From NCBI GenBank assembly GCA_020635795.1, contig JACJZD010000003.1, positions 1 through 64,000 of the forward strand: a stretch of DNA of 64,000 bases, in the 5' to 3' direction. Source of the DNA: Flavobacteriales bacterium. Lineage in GTDB: Bacteria > Bacteroidota > Bacteroidia > Flavobacteriales_E > Vicingaceae. The translations under genes were made by a program, and so were the position numbers. The notes beneath the pieces were generated by a model. It saw nothing but the letters and a program-made list of their open reading frames with translations, made no database searches and had not been told where the DNA came from. Positions 1 to 8,726 of the stretch are shown piece by piece; the stretch's first letter is position 1, and the number at the start of each line of letters is the position of its first letter.

Positions 1-251
1 AAAAACCTAACTCAGCTATGAGAAAAGTTGCAAGGGTAAGATTAACTAATGGTAATGAGGTGAATGCCTACATACCAGGAGAGGGTCATAACTTGCAGGA
101 ACACTCGATTGTATTAGTTAGAGGTGGTAGAGTTAAAGATTTACCAGGGGTTAAGTATCATGTAGTAAGAGGTGCTTTAGATACAGCTGGAGTTGATGGT
201 AGAACTCAAAGAAGATCAAAATACGGTACAAAACGTCCTAAACAAAAATAA
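1..251 (+). CDS. rpsL: 30S ribosomal protein S12, 5'-truncated by window edge
   Basis: This is the C-terminal 82 residues of S12, the decoding-centre protein of the small subunit. The frame is already open at base 3 (KPNSAMRKVARV), so the ATG at base 18 is internal and the true start lies upstream of the window. The family is about 125-137 residues long. The conserved loop GRVKDLPGVKYH is present and keeps the lysine whose substitution gives streptomycin resistance, so this site looks wild type. The basic tail ends KRPKQK. rpsG follows 22 bases later, as in a str operon. Confidence 0.97.
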   Translation, partial: KPNSAMRKVARVRLTNGNEVNAYIPGEGHNLQEHSIVLVRGGRVKDLPGVKYHVVRGALDTAGVDGRTQRRSKYGTKRPKQK

Positions 252-273
252 TTCTTAAAAGGGATTAAATATT

Positions 274-744
274 ATGAGAAAAGCAAGAGCGAAAAAAAGA
301 GTATTACTTCCAGATCCGAAGTTTAATAATACTAAAGTTACTCAGTTTGTAAACAATTTAATGCTTGATGGTAAGAAAAGTGTAGCTTTTACAGTTTTTT
401 ACGATGCAATGGATTTGGTTTCAAAAAAAGTAGAAGATGTCAACTGTGTTGATGTGTTTCAAAAAGCTTTAGAAAATATTACGCCAGGAGTAGAAGTGAG
501 AAGCAGAAGGATTGGAGGTGCAACTTTCCAAATTCCTCAACCTATTAGAGAAGATAGAAAAGTTTCGATGGGAATGAAATGGATGATATCCTTTTCAAGA
601 AAGAGGAATGAAAAAACTATGGCTCAACGATTAGCTGGAGAAATCTTAGCTGCTTATAAAGAAGAAGGTGCAGCTTTCAAAAAGAAAGAAGACACTCACA
701 GAATGGCAGAGGCTAATAAAGCTTTCTCTCATTTTAGATTTTAA
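274..744 (+). CDS. rpsG: 30S ribosomal protein S7
   Basis: At 156 residues this is the normal length for S7, the primary 16S rRNA binder that organises the small-subunit head near the E site. The N-terminus MRKARAKKRVLLPDPKF and the central motif GGATFQIP are typical of the family. The C-terminus (HRMAEANKAFSHFRF) is the usual form. It lies between rpsL and fusA, 25 bases before fusA, in the classical str order, so co-transcription is expected. Confidence 0.98.
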   Translation: MRKARAKKRVLLPDPKFNNTKVTQFVNNLMLDGKKSVAFTVFYDAMDLVSKKVEDVNCVDVFQKALENITPGVEVRSRRIGGATFQIPQPIREDRKVSMGMKWMISFSRKRNEKTMAQRLAGEILAAYKEEGAAFKKKEDTHRMAEANKAFSHFRF

Positions 745-769
745 TTTTAGTTTATAAGGGAATAAAGAA

Positions 770-2875
770 ATGGCAAGAGATTTAAAATACACAAGAAATA
801 TTGGTATTGCTGCACATATTGATGCAGGTAAAACAACCACAACTGAACGTATATTGTATTATGGTGGTGTTAGTCATAAAATTGGTGAAGTGCACGATGG
901 TGCTGCAACAATGGACTGGATGGCACAGGAGCAAGAAAGAGGTATTACAATTACTTCTGCTGCTACAACATTAAACTGGAATTATAGAGGTCAGAAGTAT
1001 CATGTTAATATTATTGATACTCCTGGTCACGTTGATTTTACGGTTGAAGTAAATAGATCGTTAAGAGTATTAGATGGATTAGTTTTCTTGTTTAGTGCTG
1101 TTGATGGTGTTGAACCTCAATCTGAAACTAACTGGAGATTGGCTAACAATTACAATGTTCCAAGAATTGGATTCGTTAATAAAATGGATAGATCAGGGGC
1201 TGATTTCTTGAACGTATGTAAGCAAGTTAAAGAAATGTTAGGTAGTCATGCTTTGCCATTACAATTGAATATTGGTGCTGAAGATACATTTAAGGGAGTA
1301 GTTGATTTAATTAATTTCAGAGGTATTACTTGGAATGAAGAAGACCAAGGTATGACTTTTCAAGAAATTGAAATTCCTGCGGATATTATTGATGAAGCTA
1401 GAGAATTAAGAGGTCAACTTTTAGAGGCTGTAGCTGAGTTTGATGAAACTTTAATGGAGAAGTATTTTGAAGATGAAAATTCTTTAACAGAAAGAGAAAT
1501 ATTAGATGCTTTAAGAGCAGCAACAATTAGTGGTAAAGTTGTGCCAATGATGTGTGGATCGGCTTTTAAAAATAAAGGCGTTCAGGCAATGTTAGATATG
1601 GTAATGGAAATTTTACCTTCGCCATTAGATGTTGAAGCTATTGAAGGAATCAATCCAAAAACTGATGAGCCTATTGCTAGAAAACCATCATTTGATGAGC
1701 CTTTTTCAGCATTAGCATTTAAAATTGCAACAGATCCATTTGTTGGTCGTTTGTGTTTTACAAGAGCTTACTCTGGTGTTTTAAAAGCGGGTTCTTATGT
1801 ATTAAATACTCGTTCAGGAAATAAAGAACGTATTTCTAGAATATTCCAAATGCACGCTAACAAGCAAAATCAAATTGAAGAACTAGCTTGTGGAGATATT
1901 GGAGCATTAGTTGGATTTAAAGATATTAAAACAGGAGATACTTTATGTGATGAAAAAGCACCTATCGTATTAGAATCTATGAATTTCCCAGATCCAGTTA
2001 TTGGTATTGCAATTGAGCCTAAAACTCAGGCTGATGTTGATAAAATGGGTATGGCGTTATCTAAATTAACAGAAGAGGATCCAACATTAACTATTCATAC
2101 TGATGAGGCTTCAGGTCAAACAGTATTAAGTGGAATGGGTGAATTACATTTAGATATTATTCTTGATAGATTAAAAAGAGAATTTAAAGTAGAGGTTAAC
2201 CAAGGAGAACCACAAGTTGCTTATAAAGAAGCTATTGTTGGATCTGTTGATCATAGAGAAGTTTATAAAAAACAATCTGGTGGTAGAGGTAAATTTGCTG
2301 ATATTCAAGTAAGAATTGAGTCAGTTGCTGACACTTCAAAAGAAGGGTTAGAATTTGTTAATGACATTAAAGGTGGTAATATCCCACGTGAATTTGTTCC
2401 TTCAGTAGAAAAAGGATTTAAAGAGGCTATGAAAAATGGTCCTTTAGCTGGATATCCTATTGATAGCTTAAAAGTAACATTATTTGATGGTTCATTCCAC
2501 GCAGTGGATTCTGATCAATTATCATTTGAGTTAGCAGCTAAAATGGCTTTTAGAGAAGCTATTCCAAAAGCTAATCCAGTAATATTGGAGCCATTAATGA
2601 AGATTGAGGTGGTAACTCCTGAAGAAAACATGGGTGACATAGTAGGTGATTTGAACAGAAGAAGAGGTCAAATTGATGGAATGGATGATAGACATGGTGC
2701 AAAAGTGATTAAAGCAAAAGTTCCGTTGTCTGAAATGTTTGGATATGTTACAGCTTTAAGAACAATGTCTTCAGGTAGAGCAACATCATCAATGGAATTC
2801 TCTCAATATGCGGAGTGTCCAAAAAATATTGCAGATGCAGTAATAGCAAAAGCAAAAGGTAAAGTAGTAGCTTAA
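770..2875 (+). CDS. fusA: Translation elongation factor G
   Basis: This is the GTPase that drives ribosomal translocation and helps ribosome recycling. The 701-residue protein has the G1 loop AHIDAGKTTTTERI at about residues 15-28, the switch region QERGITI, the G3 motif DTPGH and the G4 motif NKMD. Domains II-V follow, including the domain IV segment GGRGKFADIQ. Length and motifs are complete, so it looks functional. tuf does not follow it. rpsJ starts 12 bases downstream, which joins the str and S10 clusters as is usual in Bacteroidota. Confidence 0.99.
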   Translation: MARDLKYTRNIGIAAHIDAGKTTTTERILYYGGVSHKIGEVHDGAATMDWMAQEQERGITITSAATTLNWNYRGQKYHVNIIDTPGHVDFTVEVNRSLRVLDGLVFLFSAVDGVEPQSETNWRLANNYNVPRIGFVNKMDRSGADFLNVCKQVKEMLGSHALPLQLNIGAEDTFKGVVDLINFRGITWNEEDQGMTFQEIEIPADIIDEARELRGQLLEAVAEFDETLMEKYFEDENSLTEREILDALRAATISGKVVPMMCGSAFKNKGVQAMLDMVMEILPSPLDVEAIEGINPKTDEPIARKPSFDEPFSALAFKIATDPFVGRLCFTRAYSGVLKAGSYVLNTRSGNKERISRIFQMHANKQNQIEELACGDIGALVGFKDIKTGDTLCDEKAPIVLESMNFPDPVIGIAIEPKTQADVDKMGMALSKLTEEDPTLTIHTDEASGQTVLSGMGELHLDIILDRLKREFKVEVNQGEPQVAYKEAIVGSVDHREVYKKQSGGRGKFADIQVRIESVADTSKEGLEFVNDIKGGNIPREFVPSVEKGFKEAMKNGPLAGYPIDSLKVTLFDGSFHAVDSDQLSFELAAKMAFREAIPKANPVILEPLMKIEVVTPEENMGDIVGDLNRRRGQIDGMDDRHGAKVIKAKVPLSEMFGYVTALRTMSSGRATSSMEFSQYAECPKNIADAVIAKAKGKVVA

Positions 2876-2887
2876 TATATATAAAGA

Positions 2888-3193
2888 ATGAGCCAAAAAA
2901 TTAGAATAAAACTAAAATCTTACGATTTCAATTTAGTTGATAGATCAGCTGAAAAAATCGTTAAAACTGTTAAAAGTACAGGAGCTGTAGTTAGTGGTCC
3001 AATACCATTACCTACTCATAAAAGAATTTTTACAGTATTAAGATCTCCACACGTTAACAAGAAAGCAAGAGAGCAATTTCAATTATCTTCTTATAAAAGA
3101 CTAATTGATATTTATAGTTCAACATCTAAAACTGTTGATGCTTTAATGAAGCTTGAATTGCCAAGTGGAGTTGATGTTGAAATAAAAGTATAA
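2888..3193 (+). CDS. rpsJ: 30S ribosomal protein S10
   Basis: S10 is a small-subunit head protein that also serves as NusE in transcription antitermination in well-studied bacteria. At 101 residues it has the expected length, and the loop PIPLPTHKRIFTVLRSPHV is highly characteristic. It begins the S10 gene series directly after fusA with only 12 bases between, and rplC starts 18 bases after its stop. No separate promoter is evident, so it is probably read through from the str genes. Confidence 0.98.
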   Translation: MSQKIRIKLKSYDFNLVDRSAEKIVKTVKSTGAVVSGPIPLPTHKRIFTVLRSPHVNKKAREQFQLSSYKRLIDIYSSTSKTVDALMKLELPSGVDVEIKV

Positions 3194-3211
3194 CAATTAA
3201 AAATTAATAAA

Positions 3212-3826
3212 ATGCCAGGATTGATAGGGAAAAAATTAGGTATGACTAGCGTTTACAGTGTTGAGGGTAAAAATATACCATGCACGATTATAGAAGCTGG
3301 TCCTTGTGTAGTAACACAAGTCAAAAAGGTAGATACCGACGGCTACGAAGCAGTTCAGTTAGCTTATGGAGATAAATCTGAAAAGAGAACTCCAAAAGCT
3401 ATGCAAGGACACTTTAAAAAAGCAGGTGTAGAACCAAAAAGAAAATTAGTTGAATTCGCAGGATTCGATGAAAAAAATTTAGGAGACATTGTAGGTGTTG
3501 ACTTATTTGAAGAAGGAGAATGGATTGATGTAGTTGGAACTTCAAAAGGTAAAGGTTTCCAAGGTGTTGTTAAAAGACACAACTTTGGAGGTGTTGGTGA
3601 TGCAACTCACGGTCAGCACAACAGATTAAGAGCTCCAGGTTCTATTGGTGCTTGTTCTACTCCAGCTAGAGTTTTCAAAGGAATGAAAATGGCCGGAAGA
3701 ATGGGTGGAGATAGAGTGAAGATTGAAAACCTTGAGGTAGTTAAAGTATATGCTGAAAAGAACTTAATAGTAGTTAAAGGATCTGTTCCTGGTGCTAAAG
3801 GTTCATTTGTTTTATTAGAGAAATAA
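3212..3826 (+). CDS. rplC: 50S ribosomal protein L3
   Basis: L3 is an early-assembly 23S rRNA binder whose extension reaches towards the peptidyl-transferase centre. The 204-residue protein starts MPGLIGKKLGMTSVY and carries the internal loop motif KRHNFGGVGDATHGQHNR followed by RAPGSIGACSTPARVFKG, both diagnostic. It sits second in the S10 gene series, between rpsJ and rplD. Confidence 0.98.
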   Translation: MPGLIGKKLGMTSVYSVEGKNIPCTIIEAGPCVVTQVKKVDTDGYEAVQLAYGDKSEKRTPKAMQGHFKKAGVEPKRKLVEFAGFDEKNLGDIVGVDLFEEGEWIDVVGTSKGKGFQGVVKRHNFGGVGDATHGQHNRLRAPGSIGACSTPARVFKGMKMAGRMGGDRVKIENLEVVKVYAEKNLIVVKGSVPGAKGSFVLLEK

Positions 3827-3842
3827 CAAGGAGAAGTTAAAA

Positions 3843-4472
3843 ATGGAATTAGTTGTAAAAAATATAAAAGGAAAAGATACTTCAAAGAAAGTTTCTTTAT
3901 CTGACGCTATCTTTGCTATTGAGCCTAACGATCATGCTATTTATTTAGATGTAAAACAATACTTAGCTAATCAAAGACAAGGAACTCATAAAGCAAAAGA
4001 AAAAGGAGAAATAACCGCGAGTACTAAAAAAATTAAAAAACAAAAGGGTACTGGTGGAGCAAGGGCTGGTAGTTTGAAATCTGGAACTAGAGTTGGTGGA
4101 GGAAGAATGTTCGGACCAAGACCAAGAGACTATGAGTTTAAATTAAATATCAAACAAAAAAGATTAGCTCGTAAATCTGCTTTATCATACAAAGCTAAAG
4201 AAGGTTCAATATTAGTGTTAGAGGATTTTAATTTTGATAGTCCTCAAACCAAGCAATACATTGATATTTTAAATAATTTAGAACTTTTGAATAAAAAATC
4301 TATATTAGTGCTTTCTGAATTAAATAAAAACGTATATTTGTCGTCCCGAAATTTGAAGGGAGCTAAAGTGGTAACCGCTTCGCAAATAAATACTTACGAT
4401 TTAATGAATGCGAACAGTGTTATTATAGCTGAAAGTTCAGTTAAAACTTTAGAAACTATTTTAAGTAAATAA
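3843..4472 (+). CDS. rplD: 50S ribosomal protein L4
   Basis: L4 lines the nascent-peptide exit tunnel. In Escherichia coli it also represses the S10 operon, but that role is not assumed here. The 209-residue protein has the tunnel-loop motif KKQKGTGGARAGS and the segment GGRMFGPRPRDYEFKLN that marks the family. Only one base separates its stop from the rplW start, so the two are very probably translationally coupled. Confidence 0.98.
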   Translation: MELVVKNIKGKDTSKKVSLSDAIFAIEPNDHAIYLDVKQYLANQRQGTHKAKEKGEITASTKKIKKQKGTGGARAGSLKSGTRVGGGRMFGPRPRDYEFKLNIKQKRLARKSALSYKAKEGSILVLEDFNFDSPQTKQYIDILNNLELLNKKSILVLSELNKNVYLSSRNLKGAKVVTASQINTYDLMNANSVIIAESSVKTLETILSK

Positions 4473-4473
4473 G

Positions 4474-4764
4474 ATGAGTGTAATTGTTAAACCTGTTGTT
4501 ACTGAAAAAATGACTAATCTAACTGAAAAGCTTAATAGATATGGCTTTTTGGTGGATTGTAAAGCAAACAAAATACAGGTAAAGAATGCTGTTGAGAAAA
4601 TGTATGGTGTTACTGTTGAATCAGTAAATACTATGAATTATTATGGAAAAGCAAAATCAAGATTTACTAAAGCAGGTTTAGTTAGTGGTAGAACAAATAA
4701 GTATAAAAAAGCTATCATTACTGTTGCTGAAGGAGACGCGATTGACTTCTATAGTAATATTTAA
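4474..4764 (+). CDS. rplW: 50S ribosomal protein L23
   Basis: L23 sits at the tunnel exit and docks trigger factor and the signal recognition particle. The 96-residue protein begins MSVIVKPVVTEKMTN, the family signature, and continues with KNAVEKMYGVTVESVNTMNY. It follows rplD after one base. A 52-base spacer separates it from rplB, longer than most in this cluster. Confidence 0.97.
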   Translation: MSVIVKPVVTEKMTNLTEKLNRYGFLVDCKANKIQVKNAVEKMYGVTVESVNTMNYYGKAKSRFTKAGLVSGRTNKYKKAIITVAEGDAIDFYSNI

Positions 4765-4816
4765 AAATTTTATTAACCTATACGGGGGCTCCAACCCTCT
4801 TAAGATATAAACAAAA

Positions 4817-5641
4817 ATGGCTGTAAGAAAATTAAGACCCATAACTCCTGGGCAAAGACATAAAATTGCAAATTCTTTTGAAGAAGTATCTGCATCTAAA
4901 CCTGAAAAGAGTTTAGTGTCTGGTGGTTCTAAATCTGGTGGTAGAAATAACACTGGAAAGATGACTATGCGCTACATTGGTGGTGGTCACAAGCAAAAAT
5001 ATCGTGAAATAGATTTTAAAAGAGACAAAGACGGCGTTCCTGGTGTTGTTAATTCAATTGAATACGATCCAAACAGAACTGCTAGAATTGCTCTTTTGTT
5101 TTATAAGGATGGTGAAAAAAGATACATTCTTGCTCCAAACGGATTACAAGTTGGGCAAGAAGTAGTTTCTGGAAAAGGTGTTGAACCTGAAGTTGGAAAC
5201 TCATTATTTTTATCAGAAATTCCTTTAGGAACAGTTATCCATAACATTGAATTGAGACCAAATCAAGGAGCTAAAATGGCAAGAAGTGCTGGTTCTTATG
5301 CTCAATTAACTGCAAAAGATGGTGCTTATGTTGTTATTAAATTACCATCAGGTGAAACTAGATTAGTTTTGGCTACTTGTAGAGCAACTATCGGTTCTGT
5401 ATCTAATTCTGAACACATGTTAGAAAGATCAGGTAAAGCAGGTAGAAGTAGATGGTTAGGAAGAAGACCAAGAGTAAGAGGTGTTGTTATGAATCCAGTT
5501 GATCACCCAATGGGTGGTGGTGAAGGAAGAAATTCTGGACAACATCCAAGATCTAGAAAAGGTTTACCAGCTAAAGGTTACAAAACAAGATCTAAGAAAA
5601 AAAGCTCAAGCAAATATATAATTGAAAGAAGAAAGAAATAA
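4817..5641 (+). CDS. rplB: 50S ribosomal protein L2
   Basis: L2 is needed for subunit association and peptidyl-transferase activity. The 274-residue protein shows GGGHKQKYREIDFKR near residues 56-70 and the C-terminal NPVDHPMGGGEGR motif, whose histidine is the conserved residue close to the catalytic centre. The basic tail is typical. It follows rplW and runs seven bases from rpsS. Confidence 0.98.
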   Translation: MAVRKLRPITPGQRHKIANSFEEVSASKPEKSLVSGGSKSGGRNNTGKMTMRYIGGGHKQKYREIDFKRDKDGVPGVVNSIEYDPNRTARIALLFYKDGEKRYILAPNGLQVGQEVVSGKGVEPEVGNSLFLSEIPLGTVIHNIELRPNQGAKMARSAGSYAQLTAKDGAYVVIKLPSGETRLVLATCRATIGSVSNSEHMLERSGKAGRSRWLGRRPRVRGVVMNPVDHPMGGGEGRNSGQHPRSRKGLPAKGYKTRSKKKSSSKYIIERRKK

Positions 5642-5648
5642 TTAAGAT

Positions 5649-5930
5649 ATGAGTCGTTCGTTAAAAAAACCACCGTTTATACATTATAAGTTACAGCAGA
5701 GAGTTGAAGAGTCTCAACAAACTCAAAAAAAGACTGTTCTTAAAACTTGGTCAAGAGCTTCAATGATTTCTCCAGATTTTGTTGGCTTAACTATAGCAGT
5801 TCATAATGGAAATAAATTTATTCCAGTTTATGTTACTGAAAATATGGTAGGACATAAATTAGGTGAATTCGCTCCAACAAGAACTTTTAGAGGTCATGGT
5901 GGAAATAAAAAAGATAAAGGAAGAAAATAA
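5649..5930 (+). CDS. rpsS: 30S ribosomal protein S19
   Basis: S19 is a small-subunit head protein that touches S13 and the A-site tRNA. The 93-residue protein begins MSRSLKKPPFIHYKL and has the conserved block KTWSRASMISPDFVG, then VGHKLGEFAPTRTFRGH. Length and position between rplB and rplV are standard for the S10 cluster. Confidence 0.98.
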   Translation: MSRSLKKPPFIHYKLQQRVEESQQTQKKTVLKTWSRASMISPDFVGLTIAVHNGNKFIPVYVTENMVGHKLGEFAPTRTFRGHGGNKKDKGRK

Positions 5931-5941
5931 AATAGATTATT

Positions 5942-6337
5942 ATGGGTGCTAGAAAAAGAATAAAGGCTGAGCAATCAAAAGAAGCTAAGAAAACGGTAAG
6001 TTTTGCTAAGCTTAACAATTGCCCTACTTCTCCTCGAAAAATGAGATTAGTTGCTGATATGGTTAGAGGCAAAGAAGTATTTAAAGCTTTATCAATGTTA
6101 AAATTTAGCTCGCAAGATGCATCAAGAAGACTTGAAAAATTATTAAAGTCTGCTATTGCAAATTGGGAAGCAAAAAATGAAGGCCTTAGACCTGAAGAAA
6201 ACAATTTAGTTGTTAAATCAGTTATGGTTGATAGTGCTAGAATGTTAAAAAGAATTCAACCAGCTCCACAAGGTAGAGCTCATAGAGTTAGAAAAAGATC
6301 AAATCACGTTACATTAGTTGTTGACAGTTTAAATTAA
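5942..6337 (+). CDS. rplV: 50S ribosomal protein L22
   Basis: L22 contributes its beta-hairpin to the constriction of the exit tunnel. The 131-residue protein carries NCPTSPRKMRLVADMVRGK near the N-terminus and the hairpin segment RIQPAPQGRAHRVRKRSNHV near the C-terminus, as expected. The N-terminus (about 25 lysine-rich residues before the conserved core) is somewhat longer than in enterobacteria. rpsC starts four bases after its stop. Confidence 0.97.
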   Translation: MGARKRIKAEQSKEAKKTVSFAKLNNCPTSPRKMRLVADMVRGKEVFKALSMLKFSSQDASRRLEKLLKSAIANWEAKNEGLRPEENNLVVKSVMVDSARMLKRIQPAPQGRAHRVRKRSNHVTLVVDSLN

Positions 6338-6341
6338 TAAA

Positions 6342-7076
6342 ATGGGACAAAAAGTAAATCCAATATCAAACAGACTAGGAATCATTAGAGGATGGGATTC
6401 AAATTGGTACGGTGGTAATAAATATGCCGACAAGATTGTTGAAGACTATAAAATTAGAGAGTATTTAATGGCTCGTTTACAAAAAGCTAGTGTCTCTAAA
6501 ATTATTATTGAAAGAACTCTAAAGGTAATTACTGTAACTGTTAACACTTCAAGACCAGGTATTATCATTGGTAAAGGTGGTAAAGAGGTTGATATGTTGA
6601 GAGAGGAATTGAAGAAAATCACTAAAAAAGACGTTCAAATAAATATTTTTGAAATAAAAAGACCAGAATTAGATGCTCAATTAGTAGCTGATGGTATTGC
6701 AAAACAAATTGAAGGAAGAATTTCTTTCAGACGTGCTGCAAAAATGTCTATCGCTTCTACAATGAGAATGGGTGCAGAAGGAATTAAAGTGTTAGTTTCT
6801 GGTAGATTAGGTGGTGCTGAGATGGCTCGTTCAGAAGGGTATAAAGAAGGAAGAACTCCATTACATACATTTAGAGCTGATATTGATTATGCTTTAAGTG
6901 AAGCTCACACAACATATGGTAGATTAGGTGTTAAAGTATGGATTTGTAAAGGTGAAGTTTACGGAAAAAGAGATTTATCTCCAAACGTTGGACAATCTAA
7001 AGCAAAATCTAATGCACAAGCACCAGCTAACGATAAAAAGTTTAGAGGCGGAGCGAAAAGAAGAGGAAATAAATAA
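6342..7076 (+). CDS. rpsC: 30S ribosomal protein S3
   Basis: S3 forms part of the mRNA entry channel. The 244-residue protein starts MGQKVNPISNRLGIIRGWDS and contains a type II KH domain with the loop RPGIIIGKGGKEV near residues 65-77, then the conserved C-terminal domain (GVKVWICKGEVYGK). The lysine/arginine-rich tail is low complexity. It lies between rplV and rplP. Confidence 0.98.
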   Translation: MGQKVNPISNRLGIIRGWDSNWYGGNKYADKIVEDYKIREYLMARLQKASVSKIIIERTLKVITVTVNTSRPGIIIGKGGKEVDMLREELKKITKKDVQINIFEIKRPELDAQLVADGIAKQIEGRISFRRAAKMSIASTMRMGAEGIKVLVSGRLGGAEMARSEGYKEGRTPLHTFRADIDYALSEAHTTYGRLGVKVWICKGEVYGKRDLSPNVGQSKAKSNAQAPANDKKFRGGAKRRGNK

Positions 7077-7109
7077 TAAGATTAGTAGTATAATTTAAGA
7101 TATAGTAAG

Positions 7110-7529
7110 ATGTTACAACCTAAAAGAACGAAATATAGAAAAATGCAAAAAGGGCGTATGAAAGGAAACGCTTTAAGAGGATCTCAAATTGCATTTGGCT
7201 CGTTTGCAATCAAATCAATGGAAGAGTGTTGGATGACAGCTCGTCAAATTGAAGCTGCAAGGATTGCCGTAACAAGATACATGAAAAGAGAAGGTCAAAT
7301 TTGGATAAGAGTATTTCCTGATAAACCTGTAACTAAAAAACCTGCTGAAGTAAGGATGGGTAAAGGTAAAGGTTCACCAGAGCTTTGGGTAGCTACTGTA
7401 AAACCAGGAAGAATCATTTTTGAAGCTGATGGTGTTCCATTAGAAATTGCTAAAGAAGCATTAAGATTAGCAGCTCAAAAGTTACCGATTAAAACCAAAT
7501 TTATTACAAGAAGAGATTATACAGAATAA
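7110..7529 (+). CDS. rplP: 50S ribosomal protein L16
   Basis: L16 helps to position A-site tRNA on the large subunit. The 139-residue protein begins MLQPKRTKYRKMQKGRMKG and contains MGKGKGSPELWVATVKPGR, both strong family signatures, and ends in the usual KLPIKTKF region. A 33-base spacer separates it from rpsC and 18 bases from rpmC. Confidence 0.98.
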   Translation: MLQPKRTKYRKMQKGRMKGNALRGSQIAFGSFAIKSMEECWMTARQIEAARIAVTRYMKREGQIWIRVFPDKPVTKKPAEVRMGKGKGSPELWVATVKPGRIIFEADGVPLEIAKEALRLAAQKLPIKTKFITRRDYTE

Positions 7530-7547
7530 TATTAAGATCAAAGATAG

Positions 7548-7742
7548 ATGAAGCAAGTAGATATAAAAGATCTTTCGGTTGATGATTTAACTGAAAAACT
7601 ACAAGAGCAAAAAAGTGTTCTAAATAAATTTAAATTGAGCCATGCGGTTTCTCCATTGGAAAACCCTTCACAAATTAAAGTTGTTAGAAGAACAATTGCT
7701 AGAATTAATACAGAACTTAGAAAAAGAGTGCTTCAGGCATAA
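7548..7742 (+). CDS. rpmC: 50S ribosomal protein L29
   Basis: L29 is a small two-helix protein at the tunnel exit beside L23. The 64-residue protein has the expected helical pattern LTEKLQEQKSVLNKFKL and the signature segment VVRRTIARINTELRKR near the C-terminus. Its place between rplP and rpsQ confirms the call. Confidence 0.96.
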   Translation: MKQVDIKDLSVDDLTEKLQEQKSVLNKFKLSHAVSPLENPSQIKVVRRTIARINTELRKRVLQA

Positions 7743-7753
7743 AATAACTTAAG

Positions 7754-8011
7754 ATGGAAGATAGAAACTTAAGAAAAGAGAGAGTTGGTTTGGTTGTTAG
7801 TAACAAAATGGACAAATCAATTACCGTTACAGTAGAAAGAAAGGTGAAACACCCTATCTACGGTAAGTTTGTTAAAACTACAACAAAGTTCATGGCTCAT
7901 GACGAAAAAAATGACTGTAACATTGGTGATACAGTTAAAATAATGGAAACAAAACCATTGAGCAAAAACAAATGTTGGAGATTAGTTGAAATTTTAGAAA
8001 GAGCTAAATAA
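7754..8011 (+). CDS. rpsQ: 30S ribosomal protein S17
   Basis: S17 is an OB-fold protein binding the 16S rRNA 5' domain. The 85-residue protein has the signature VSNKMDKSITVTVERKVKHP and KFMAHDEKNDCNIGDTVKI. It ends one base before the rplN start, which suggests coupled translation. Confidence 0.97.
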   Translation: MEDRNLRKERVGLVVSNKMDKSITVTVERKVKHPIYGKFVKTTTKFMAHDEKNDCNIGDTVKIMETKPLSKNKCWRLVEILERAK

Positions 8012-8012
8012 T

Positions 8013-8381
8013 ATGATACAAGTAGAATCAAGATTATCTGTTGCAGACAATAGCGGAGCTAAAGAAGTACTTTGTATAAAAGTATTAGGTGGTACAAGAA
8101 GAAGATATGCTTCTGTTGGAGATACCATCGTTGTTAGTGTTAAACACGCTATGCCTTCAGGTAACGTAAAAAAAGGTGCTGTTGCTAAAGCAGTAGTGGT
8201 AAGAACAAGAAAAGAAATTAGAAGACCTGATGGTTCGTACATTAGATTTGACGATAATGCTGCTGTTCTTTTAAATGCTGCTGGTGAAATGAGAGGAACA
8301 AGGATTTTTGGACCTGTAGCAAGAGAACTACGTGAAAAAGAGTTTATGAAAATTGTATCATTAGCTCCAGAAGTACTATAA
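8013..8381 (+). CDS. rplN: 50S ribosomal protein L14
   Basis: L14 lies at the subunit interface and forms bridges to 16S rRNA. At 122 residues it has the canonical length and begins MIQVESRLSVADNSGAKEV. It contains GSYIRFDDNAAVLLN and GTRIFGPVARELRE. It opens the spc-type section of the cluster, with no promoter seen in the one-base gap before it. Confidence 0.98.
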   Translation: MIQVESRLSVADNSGAKEVLCIKVLGGTRRRYASVGDTIVVSVKHAMPSGNVKKGAVAKAVVVRTRKEIRRPDGSYIRFDDNAAVLLNAAGEMRGTRIFGPVARELREKEFMKIVSLAPEVL

Positions 8382-8399
8382 ATAAGAAATTTTTTAGTT

Positions 8400-8726
8400 A
8401 TGACTAAATTTAATATAAAAAAGGGAGACACTGTAAAAGTTATTGCAGGAGAATCTAAAGGTGCTGAGGGTACAGTTAAAAAAGTGTACTTAGAGAAAAG
8501 CAGAGTTATTGTTGAGGGTGATGATATTAAAAAAGTATCAAAACACACAAAACCAAATGCTGCAAATCCTCAAGGTGGAATTGTACACCAAGAAGCAACT
8601 ATTCATATTTCTAACGTAATGGTGATTGACCCTAAATCGGGTAAACCATCAAGAATTGGTAGAAAAGTGGATGCAAAAGGTAAAAAAGTAAGATATTCTA
8701 AAAAATCAGGGGAGGTTATAGCATAA
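8400..8726 (+). CDS. rplX: 50S ribosomal protein L24
   Basis: L24 is an assembly-initiator protein with a KOW motif near its N-terminus (KKGDTVKVIAGESKGAEGTV). The 108-residue protein continues with the conserved GIVHQEATIHISNVM block. Its stop overlaps the rplE start by one base (TAATG at 8724-8728), a standard coupling arrangement. Confidence 0.97.
   Translation: MTKFNIKKGDTVKVIAGESKGAEGTVKKVYLEKSRVIVEGDDIKKVSKHTKPNAANPQGGIVHQEATIHISNVMVIDPKSGKPSRIGRKVDAKGKKVRYSKKSGEVIA

Noticed and set aside
4765..4816. GGGGGCTCCAACCCTC hairpin between rplW and rplB as a regulatory element
   Set aside because: The stem is only three to four pairs with a large loop and no tract of T; too weak to support.
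7994..8548. Long minus-strand frame opposite rpsQ, rplN and rplX
   Set aside because: It is a shadow of well-supported plus-strand ribosomal genes.
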